In this document: positions 56,153 through 64,000 of the stretch, piece after piece | How positions within the stretch are numbered: position 1 is the first letter of the stretch | Layout of the letters: each line of letters begins with the position of its first letter | Assembly (NCBI GenBank): GCA_947581635.1 | Contig: CANPVE010000012.1 | Coordinates: forward strand, 1 to 64,000 | DNA: 64,000 nt | Reading direction: 5' to 3' | Source: an uncultured Clostridia bacterium | Lineage (GTDB): Bacteria > Bacillota > Clostridia > Oscillospirales > Acutalibacteraceae | Notes under the pieces: generated by a model | Told to the model about the DNA's origin: nothing | Databases searched by the model: none | The model's input: only the letters and a program-made list of their open reading frames with translations | Made by a program: the position numbers and the translations under genes

Positions 56153-58186
56153 ATGCGCAAAAGTGTGAGTGAAAGTAAAAGCATATGCAAAAAAGTGAAT
56201 ATATCCGCATTTATAGACAAAGATCGGGAAGTAAAACACTGGATTACAGTGAAAACAATAAAGTTGAGCGCCGTGATGGCCGCCGCGCTTATCAGCGTAT
56301 TTATATTGGCCTACATGACTATACCGGTGTTTGCGGCCTCAAATTACATACAGATCACGGGTGATTCCGTCAGCGTCAGAAGCAACGCAGGACTTTTCTA
56401 CTCGGTGATAGGCGAGGCGCACAAGGGCGACAGGTATGTCTGTCTGGGTGAAAAGAAGGACTCAACGGGACAAAAATGGTATTATGTTCGATTTTCCGAC
56501 AGCAAATCGGGCTGGATAACCGCCCAATATGCCAAAACGGTTTCCGGTCCGGACAGCGCCCCGTCTAAGAAAGTTCAGATAACCGGCTCCACCGTAAATG
56601 TCCGCACGGGCAACGGAAACGAGTATTCCAAGTTGGGTGTTGTCATGCAAGACGGCAAATACGATTATCTTGGAAGTTCCAAGGCGGCAGGCGGCGTTGT
56701 ATGGTACAAAATTCAATTTTCATCAAACCGCACAGGTTGGGTGACAAGCAAATACAGCAAACTGATTACGGTATCGTCCTCAACCGCAGACAAAGAGACC
56801 GTCCAAAAAACTTCCGCCACTAAAAAGACCTCCTCAAAGATTACAGCCGCAGCAGATACCTCACCAACAGCACAGAGGAAAATCACACCATGGGCTGTGA
56901 CCGCAACAGCCACCGCGTCGGCGGCGCAGAAATATATCAAAGTGACAGACAGCTCGGCTAACGTGCATTCGAGTCCGGGTTCATCTCACACCACACTGGG
57001 GACGGTAAAGCGCGGCAGCATCTACAGGTATCTCGACAGCGGCAAGGCGTCCGACGGTGCTGTGTGGTACAAAATCCAGTACACATCGGGCAAGGTCGGG
57101 TGGATAGCAAGCGTCAGTGCGAATATAATTGATATTCCAATCGATGTTCCAAATGAGGTTTCGCTTACGTCGGCACAGAGCGCGGTAAACTCTGCCGCCA
57201 AAAAATACGGCGCGGTAGGCGTACAGGTTGCCGTAATCAAAAAAGGTCAGGTCACCGATACATATAACTATGGCTACGCCACAAAGGGCGGCGCCGCCAT
57301 GAAGAGCGACAGCAAGATAAGAATTGCCTCGATATCCAAGGTGGTTGTTGGCATGAATGCCATGAAGATGCAGGAGCAGGGTATTGTAGACATCGACGAG
57401 AGCATCGGCGTCTATTGGAACAATTCTCCCTATAAATCAACCACCCTTCGCAAATTACTCACCCACACATCGTATCTCAAAGATAATCAATACATCGGCA
57501 CGAAATCCGGCACGGCAAATCAACTCAAATCCCCCGCGTGTTACCGCTCGTCCAACTCATGGATGTACAACAACTATGGTGTGGGTGTGGCCGGCTCCAC
57601 ACTTGAAGTGGCATCGGGACAGACGCTCAACAGCTATACCGAAAAGAACTTCTTTGCGCCGCTCGGCATCGACGCGTCCTTCACCTCTGGCAATCTGAAG
57701 GACACAAGTAAACTGGCAACTCTGTATTATCCGAGTGGCAGCGTTGCGAGGAGCATATCGAACGCGAATAAATTCAAAACAAATGAAGTGGGTCAAAACA
57801 CTGCGTATTTTGCAGGCGGCCTAACCATAAGCGCCGAAGATATGGCAAAGCTGGTTGCAATACTGGCCAACGATGGTGTTTATGACGGAAGACGATATCT
57901 TTCGGAGGAGTCGGTGAAGATAATGGAGACGCAGCAATGCAGCGGTTATTCGCGCGGGCGAAGCTTTAAGCAGTGTATTCCGCTCAGATATCAAACCGAC
58001 ATCTACGGTCAGAGCAAAATGTATTATCATCTCGGCACCGCATACGGCACTCTTGCATACGCGGGCTACAACCCCGACACCAAAAACGGAGTTGTGATCA
58101 TCACTACCGGAGCAAGCGATTCTTATGACAGCTACGGCATATTCAACGTATGTGCAGATATTGCAAAATACTTCTTCAATCAATGA
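56153..58186 (+). CDS. Triple SH3b - serine beta-lactamase/penicillin-binding family protein
   Basis: RBS gaagggg; TM anchor; three SH3b repeats (VSVRSNAG, VNVRTGNG, ANVHSSPG); class C-like IRIASISKVVVGMNAMKMQEQGIVDIDESIG (SxxK) and YNNYG. Confidence 0.88.
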   Translation: MRKSVSESKSICKKVNISAFIDKDREVKHWITVKTIKLSAVMAAALISVFILAYMTIPVFAASNYIQITGDSVSVRSNAGLFYSVIGEAHKGDRYVCLGEKKDSTGQKWYYVRFSDSKSGWITAQYAKTVSGPDSAPSKKVQITGSTVNVRTGNGNEYSKLGVVMQDGKYDYLGSSKAAGGVVWYKIQFSSNRTGWVTSKYSKLITVSSSTADKETVQKTSATKKTSSKITAAADTSPTAQRKITPWAVTATATASAAQKYIKVTDSSANVHSSPGSSHTTLGTVKRGSIYRYLDSGKASDGAVWYKIQYTSGKVGWIASVSANIIDIPIDVPNEVSLTSAQSAVNSAAKKYGAVGVQVAVIKKGQVTDTYNYGYATKGGAAMKSDSKIRIASISKVVVGMNAMKMQEQGIVDIDESIGVYWNNSPYKSTTLRKLLTHTSYLKDNQYIGTKSGTANQLKSPACYRSSNSWMYNNYGVGVAGSTLEVASGQTLNSYTEKNFFAPLGIDASFTSGNLKDTSKLATLYYPSGSVARSISNANKFKTNEVGQNTAYFAGGLTISAEDMAKLVAILANDGVYDGRRYLSEESVKIMETQQCSGYSRGRSFKQCIPLRYQTDIYGQSKMYYHLGTAYGTLAYAGYNPDTKNGVVIITTGASDSYDSYGIFNVCADIAKYFFNQ

Positions 58187-58210
58187 TAAACCTCCACTTG
58201 TAAAAGCAAT

Positions 58211-58253
58211 TCGAGCTAAACGGGAAATATTACCCTGTTTGGCTCGATTTTTT
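58211..58253 (+). terminator. Terminator of SH3b-beta-lactamase gene
   Basis: tcgagctaaacggg...ccctgtttggctcgatttttt. Confidence 0.85.
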
Positions 58254-58436
58254 CTTATCATCTGGTTGAATCTATGGTATTTTTAACGGCATATTAACGA
58301 AATATGATAAAAGATGTAATTCTCTCGTTTCTCGCCTCACACAAGGTCTACTGTACTTGACTAATTGCCGCTGTTTATGATAAATTTATATTATGAACTT
58401 ATGCTGCAATATTAATTTTCCTGGAGATGTGTGTAA

Positions 58437-59477
58437 TTGAAAAAATTCTCTCTTGGAATGGACGTCGGGATAGACCTTGGCTCCACTTCGGTAAAGATAT
58501 ACACCCAAAACAGTCAAATCGCGCTGAATGAGCCAACGATGGTAGCGGTCAACATAGACAGCGACGAAATTCTCGCGTTTGGCTCGGAAGCCCTTCATAT
58601 GCTCGGCCGCACCCCCGAACACATCGAGGTGGTCCGACCGCTGCAATACGGACGAATCAAACACTTCCGCCTGGCGGAAACCATGCTGACGCAGTATGTC
58701 AGGCAGGTATGCGGCAGCAGAATATTGATGCCAAGAGTTGTGGTATGTGTACCCGCCGGCGTTTCCGAGGTGGAAAAGCAGGAAGTGGTGGAATCGCTGC
58801 GTGCAGCAGGCGCGCGCAAAGTGTGTCTGATAGAAACGGTAGTGGCGGCGGCACTGGGCGCGGATCTGGATATATCCAAGCCGCGCGGGGTGATGGTGTG
58901 TGACATCGGAGGCGATACAACCGACATTGGCGTGATGTCGGTCAACGGAACGGCAGTCTCTCACTGGATAAAATACGCAGGCAATTCTTTCAACGAAGCC
59001 CTTGTGGAATATATGCGAAAAGCACACAACCTCATAATAGGCCCAAAAACGGCCGAAATTCTGAAAAAAGAGGCGGGCTGTGTGGTTGCGCGTGAAAAAT
59101 CCGTCACAGTGACGGCTAAGGGCCGTAATGCAGAGACAGGTATGCCAGACATGGCAAAGGTGACGTCAGAGGAAATGCTGGAGGCATTTGAGGAACCTGC
59201 GGTGAGAATATACCGCGCGGTTCAGCATACGCTCGAAACCGCTCCCCCCGCACTGGCGGGAGATCTGCTTGGGGGCGGAGGAATTACCCTCACCGGCGGA
59301 GGCGCGCAGCTCTACGGCATGGATAAGCTGATCGCCCGTCACACCAACCTCGCCGTAACAACGGCAATGGAACCGGGACTGTGCGTGGCTCTCGGCACAG
59401 GCAAGGCGATAAAATTCATGGACACGCGCGACAAATTTGAAAAGGACACCTCGCCTCTTGATGTATTCGGCTATTGA
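58437..59477 (+). CDS. MreB/Mbl-like bacterial actin; TTG start
   Basis: 346 aa; GIDLGSTSVKIYTQNSQIALNEPTMVAV, RPLQYGRIKHFRLAETML, DIGGDTTDIGVMSVNG, GGGITLTGGGAQLYGMDKLI. Confidence 0.88.
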   Translation: MKKFSLGMDVGIDLGSTSVKIYTQNSQIALNEPTMVAVNIDSDEILAFGSEALHMLGRTPEHIEVVRPLQYGRIKHFRLAETMLTQYVRQVCGSRILMPRVVVCVPAGVSEVEKQEVVESLRAAGARKVCLIETVVAAALGADLDISKPRGVMVCDIGGDTTDIGVMSVNGTAVSHWIKYAGNSFNEALVEYMRKAHNLIIGPKTAEILKKEAGCVVAREKSVTVTAKGRNAETGMPDMAKVTSEEMLEAFEEPAVRIYRAVQHTLETAPPALAGDLLGGGGITLTGGGAQLYGMDKLIARHTNLAVTTAMEPGLCVALGTGKAIKFMDTRDKFEKDTSPLDVFGY

Positions 59478-59640
59478 TTCTACGAAAAATTTTAAGTTCG
59501 GCCGGCAGAGCTGTTATCCGAAAGAGTGTGCAAAAATGCAGGATATAACCGACCCCGGCGAATCCCGAGCAAGTGACCATTTTAACCGAGCTTTTCTGAA
59601 CATAACTATTGATACGAGCAAGAGCACAAATCATAAATAA

Positions 59641-59686
59641 AAAATGGTGAAACCGATTGTTATGTTTCAATCGGCTTCACCATTTT
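59641..59686. terminator. Bidirectional terminator
   Basis: aaaatggtgaaaccgattg/caatcggcttcaccatttt. Confidence 0.9.
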
Positions 59687-59689
59687 ATT

Positions 59690-60595
59690 TTAACGGATAC
59701 TAATTTTCGATATCTTCTCCTGTATCTTGAGCTTTACGTTTTTAAGGAACCTAGGAACTATTTTCTTGTATGTGTCGTTCCAGATTACATTTACTTCCGC
59801 TCCAAACAGCATTATATACATACAAAAGTATAGCCACAGCATCATCAGCACCACTGCCGTGAGGCTTCCGTAAATATTGGCGTAGTTGCTGAAATTGTCA
59901 ATATAGAAAGAGTACAGGTAGGAAAATCCTATCCAGCCTACCGCGCTTATGAGGGCGCCCGGCAGTTCCTCGATTATACCGGATTTTCTGTCAGGCACGG
60001 CTATATAGACCATCTCAAAGAACAGTACGAGCACTCCAAATCCGAGCAGCCACTTTATCCCGCGTGAGACTATCTCGATTTTATCCGCCGCCAGAGGAAG
60101 AATATTTATCACAGCGTGGTAGATACTGTCGCCGAACACAAGGAAGCCCAGCGCCAGTATCAACATCACCAGGAACAGCGCCGTGTACACCACTGCCAAC
60201 AGTCTCATTGTAAATCCGCTGCGTGTGTCTTTTACCGAATACACCGACGCAAGCCCCTGAAAAATAGAATACACACCTTTTGACGACGACCAAAGCGCGG
60301 TTACAGCCGAAATTGACAACACAGTGTTGGAAGATTTGTTGATTATCTCGCCAAGCGCGTTTGTGGCGAATTCGTTTAGGTCGTGGGGCAGAATATCGAA
60401 TTGTATCATGGGTACGCCGTCGTTGAAATACGGCAAATATTTTACGAGAGTAAGCAGCAGCATTGTGAGCGGAAACACGGATATTATCACGAAAAACGCT
60501 GCCTGGGCGGCATAGGCGCTCACGGAGTCCTGTTGAAATTCCTGAAGGAATCTGTTAAAAATATTTATGGATCGCTTAACAACTTTATTCATCAC
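59690..60595 (-). CDS. YihY/BrkB family inner membrane protein
   Basis: 301 aa; AAQAAFFVIISVFPLTMLLLTLVKYLPYF, ALWSSSKGVYSIFQGLASVYSVKDTRSGF, GAEVNVIWNDTYK. Confidence 0.93.
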   Translation of the reverse strand: MMNKVVKRSINIFNRFLQEFQQDSVSAYAAQAAFFVIISVFPLTMLLLTLVKYLPYFNDGVPMIQFDILPHDLNEFATNALGEIINKSSNTVLSISAVTALWSSSKGVYSIFQGLASVYSVKDTRSGFTMRLLAVVYTALFLVMLILALGFLVFGDSIYHAVINILPLAADKIEIVSRGIKWLLGFGVLVLFFEMVYIAVPDRKSGIIEELPGALISAVGWIGFSYLYSFYIDNFSNYANIYGSLTAVVLMMLWLYFCMYIMLFGAEVNVIWNDTYKKIVPRFLKNVKLKIQEKISKISIR

Positions 60596-60620
60596 ACACC
60601 GCCCAATTTTATTATCCGTC

Positions 60621-63600
60621 TTATCTGGAAGAGGATATGTCGGGAGTCCAGACCTTGTAATTGCGCTTGGTGGTCTTTTTGATGACGTAAAGCGCGTCGT
60701 CGGCGTGTTTCATGGCTTCGTTTATCTTATCGACGGTAAATTCGTCTGCCGTCGCTATGCCGATTGAACACGACACTCGCTTTTCCGGTGGGATCACGAA
60801 GTCCGAACCCATTTTCTGCTTTAGTCTTTCTGCGAAACCGTTAGTCTCATCAAGCTTGGCATATATAGACTTGGCGATCCGAACGCCTTCCTCTTCACTG
60901 GAGTCGGTTATGACGATAACGAATTCATCACCGCCGTAACGAATTGCATAACCTCGGTTTTGGGTTATCTGTTTAAAGATCTCCGCAAATGACACGAGCA
61001 AAGCGTCGCCAATGTCGTGACCGAAGGTATCATTATAGAATTTGAAGTTGTCGAGGTCAATATACATGACAGTTACCGTAACATTTCTGTCAGCGCTGTG
61101 CTTTGCCATTTCTTCGCGGATCGTCTTGACAAAGCCCTGTCGGTTGTAAAGTCCTGTGAGCGCGTCGGTAACGGAGGTTTGTTCGAGCTGTCTGTTCATC
61201 TGTTTGATACGCTCCTGTGTAGTCAGACGGTTGATAGCGTCGACCAACTGATGAAACGCAACGCTGAATATAGTCAAGTCTCCGTCGAGGAACAGCGAGA
61301 AGTTATTGGTAAAATTATCATGCATTTCTATGAGAGCGATGAACACACTTTGCAGCTTGTTATCATTGATTATCGGTACACCTATGATGGATACTATATT
61401 ATTCAGACCGAACAGACCTATGAGATCTCTGTAATCATAGAAAGACTTTTCAAGACGGTTTGCCATGAATTCATTGGGATTGCGCGTGAAATATAACACT
61501 ATTTCCTGAAGCACATTGTACGAGGGATTATAGCCGTCGTCGCAATACACCAAGTCGGGTTTGCCGTTGGTAACTTCCAGATAGATGATCTTATCGGCGT
61601 TGTAGTTGTTCTGGATATTATACATAGACGTGTTGATAAGAGTGTCGACATTTATGTCGTCGCGGTTCATCAATTCCTGCCAGTTTGTCAGGAAGGTAAT
61701 ACTCTTGTTCTTTAACCTCAACTGCAATTCTGCGCCCACCAGCCTTGAAAGCTCTACAGCCTGCGCGGACGTCACCGTTTTAAGTCCGATGTTATAGTTT
61801 TTTTCCTCTAGCGGCACGCCGCGGAGAGCGGAATTCAGTCGCTCTATCTTATTGTGATAGCCATTTTTGGTACAGTAGTCCAAGCACTTTTGCAGCAGCT
61901 CGTTCGCTTCGACGTGCCTGCCCTGTGCGCGGTAAAGATCCGCCTGCTCCAAAGCGAAAAACTCATAGGCAAAAAACCACAGACCTTCGGTGCGCTTGAG
62001 GTGAAATTTAGCCCGGTCAAAATTCTGCTGGGCCTCGGCGAGACTTTCCTTGCGCGATATCAACCCGCGATCGAAGTAATAGAAGAACATATCGTCGTCC
62101 CACAGGAAATAGCTCGGCTCTTTATCGGGAAATATCAAGTGATACAGAATAAGCTGCATTTTGTTGAGATAAATCTGAGCGTTATACTCAACGCCCATCT
62201 TGATGTAACACAACACTATCATACCATAGATCTTCGACATATTGCAAAGGTCAAGCTTGTATTGATTGAGATTCTTCATCACACGCACTGCTGTGACGAG
62301 GAATTCCGAAGCGGCTTTGTAATTTCTGGCCAGAATGGCATTTACTGCCATATTATACAGAGTCTCGCCCATGTTCTCAGGCTTTCTCATTTTTCTCCAG
62401 ATTTCCATACCATCGTTAAAATACTGATCCGCAATCTCGAATTCCTCGCTCACTATTCTGTTGTATCCCAATCCGTTGTATGTGTTGCCCATTTCAAGGA
62501 GATTGTTTTCTTTGCTGAGTATTTCCAGGCTCTTTCGATAGAAATGATCAACGGCGGGATAATAGCCAAATCCAGAAAGAAAAACAACATTTTTCTTGTA
62601 AGCTCTCAGCCTCAGTGAGTCATTGTCGAGCAAATCGGCATAATACATACCCTTTTTGTAGTGGTCATGAGATTCGCAGAAATTCGGATCATCGCTAAAG
62701 AACTCCCTGCTGTTTCCAAAACAGAAAAGGTAAATATATGCGAGATGATTGTAATGTTCATACTTTTCCGCGTCTTGAAGAAACTTGTCGCCAAGATCAT
62801 ATTCCACGCTCCAAAGATACACATTTGTCCAGCAGCGGAACATCACCATGCATCTTAAAAGGTCGCTTTCAAACTGGAGATACTCATCGCTGCCGCTGCG
62901 GGTAATCTCTTCGCATTCCTCAACATACTTCATGGCCAAACTGTCCTGTCCGGCACACGAGTGGCAGAGACCTGTCAGGTAAGTGTAGTCATATATGTTT
63001 CCCGATGTTTCGTCGCTCTCGCAAAGGTTCCTGCCAATATCGCAGATAGTGAGGGTTCGCGGATAATTTCCTTCTATAAAATTTGCCCCCGCATACAGCT
63101 TATAAAATCTGTGGAGCATCTCGTTGTTGAGCGAGAGATTGTTGTTTTCGATATTCTCATTGACTATATCGCAATAATATATTGCCTGAGCAACAGCGAC
63201 CGTCTCTATCATGTTGTTTATCAGCGTAAGATATCTCTCAAAGGATTCGGATACAGGGACAAATATGTCGTCTTCATCAACGGCGTTTGTGTTATCCTGT
63301 AAGCTCCACTCCTGAATCAGGTTCTTTCCCTCAAGAGCCATCAGTATATTGTTTCTTATCGTCTTACTGCAATCAGGTACATTATACACTTCGTTGAAGC
63401 TGCAAATTACGGCGATTTTGCTGTTGGCATTTTCTCTTATCAGGGTATATAAGAACTCAAACGACGACAGCGGCGCAAAATGGAGCTTGTTTAGCACCAT
63501 AAGCAGCGGAATTCTTTCCGAAACGTAATTGAATATCTTGATAAGCCCTTTTGTGAAGGTTTCGCGCTCATATTGTGTTTCTACGGGAATGATTCTTTCC

Positions 63601-63968
63601 TGGCGTGAGCAGAGACCGCTTTCTCTGTAGGTGATATACACTTTTTTATGCAGAGAATACACTCCGGCGTCGTCGAGAAACTTATCAAATGTTACATCAA
63701 GCGAATAATATCTATTATAAAGCGCAATTACCCAGTCCATCATCGGCGCGTATGCGCCCTTGATTGTACCGGGCTGATATTCATGATAAAGGATCTGTGC
63801 TATGTTTCCCGAATGAAGCATGGCATCATTGACCGATTTGAGCGGTATTACAAAAGTATTGTAATGCTTAAAAAAGCTGATATTGTGTTCATCGTAATAT
63901 AGCTTTTGCAGCGCGGAATCAACAAGATTTCTCACGTAAGTATCCGAATACGAATCCAAAAACATCAC
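60621..63968 (-). CDS. Diguanylate cyclase with degenerate STAND/AAA_16-like N-terminus, TPR array and GAF-like linker
   Basis: 1115 aa; degenerate Walker-B-like PLLMVLNKLHFAPLSSFEFLYTLIRENANSKIAVICSFNE; TPR-like GNTYNGLGYNRIVSEEFEIADQYFNDGMEIWRK; intact GGDEF (RYGGDEFVIVITDS) and VSCSIGIA. Confidence 0.82.
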   Translation of the reverse strand: MMFLDSYSDTYVRNLVDSALQKLYYDEHNISFFKHYNTFVIPLKSVNDAMLHSGNIAQILYHEYQPGTIKGAYAPMMDWVIALYNRYYSLDVTFDKFLDDAGVYSLHKKVYITYRESGLCSRQERIIPVETQYERETFTKGLIKIFNYVSERIPLLMVLNKLHFAPLSSFEFLYTLIRENANSKIAVICSFNEVYNVPDCSKTIRNNILMALEGKNLIQEWSLQDNTNAVDEDDIFVPVSESFERYLTLINNMIETVAVAQAIYYCDIVNENIENNNLSLNNEMLHRFYKLYAGANFIEGNYPRTLTICDIGRNLCESDETSGNIYDYTYLTGLCHSCAGQDSLAMKYVEECEEITRSGSDEYLQFESDLLRCMVMFRCWTNVYLWSVEYDLGDKFLQDAEKYEHYNHLAYIYLFCFGNSREFFSDDPNFCESHDHYKKGMYYADLLDNDSLRLRAYKKNVVFLSGFGYYPAVDHFYRKSLEILSKENNLLEMGNTYNGLGYNRIVSEEFEIADQYFNDGMEIWRKMRKPENMGETLYNMAVNAILARNYKAASEFLVTAVRVMKNLNQYKLDLCNMSKIYGMIVLCYIKMGVEYNAQIYLNKMQLILYHLIFPDKEPSYFLWDDDMFFYYFDRGLISRKESLAEAQQNFDRAKFHLKRTEGLWFFAYEFFALEQADLYRAQGRHVEANELLQKCLDYCTKNGYHNKIERLNSALRGVPLEEKNYNIGLKTVTSAQAVELSRLVGAELQLRLKNKSITFLTNWQELMNRDDINVDTLINTSMYNIQNNYNADKIIYLEVTNGKPDLVYCDDGYNPSYNVLQEIVLYFTRNPNEFMANRLEKSFYDYRDLIGLFGLNNIVSIIGVPIINDNKLQSVFIALIEMHDNFTNNFSLFLDGDLTIFSVAFHQLVDAINRLTTQERIKQMNRQLEQTSVTDALTGLYNRQGFVKTIREEMAKHSADRNVTVTVMYIDLDNFKFYNDTFGHDIGDALLVSFAEIFKQITQNRGYAIRYGGDEFVIVITDSSEEEGVRIAKSIYAKLDETNGFAERLKQKMGSDFVIPPEKRVSCSIGIATADEFTVDKINEAMKHADDALYVIKKTTKRNYKVWTPDISSSR

Positions 63969-64000
63969 CCCTTGTCATTTGTTACATTATACCAAATTAT

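Noticed and set aside
1-64000. CRISPR arrays, tRNA/rRNA genes, prophage, transposase or restriction/defence cassettes
   Set aside because: None recognised on either strand by eye; a tRNAscan/CRISPR finder run would be needed to exclude small cases.

Overview
The window is 64 kb of a low/mid-GC Firmicute chromosome. Gene content (yunB, T-box, FMN riboswitch, Isc operon without suf) points to a spore-forming Clostridia, probably an Oscillospiraceae-like gut bacterium; this is an inference. I found no phage, CRISPR array, tRNA or rRNA. In order: a SipW-type signal peptidase with two exported TasA/camelysin-like proteins; flavodoxin and a CMD-cupin protein; a tandemly duplicated, partly decayed ABC-transporter module; iscS-iscU behind nested operator palindromes; ligA; yunB; a maltodextrin operon (malQ-glgP-malE-malF-malG); a T-box-controlled trp operon (trpE-trpGD-trpC-trpB-trpA) with no trpF; a lysA-like decarboxylase; a YfhO protein; FMN riboswitch-ribU; a PHP phosphatase; two separate VTC-DUF4956 modules, the second with a Cthe_2159-like beta-helix lipoprotein; putP; MATE; an FrhB-like Fe-S protein; a duplicated-domain lipoprotein; an ABC-F ATPase; an SH3b-beta-lactamase; an orphan MreB-like actin; a YihY protein; and a 1115-aa protein with a degenerate STAND/AAA-like N-terminus, TPRs and GGDEF. 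The most notable unlisted signals are a dispersed MITE-like intergenic repeat family (at least 7 full or partial copies, two bounded by perfect terminal inverted repeats), the mosaic ABC duplication, the missing trpF with repeat debris in its place, the two VTC modules, and the degenerate-ATPase diguanylate cyclase. All calls come from reading the sequence; no database search was run.
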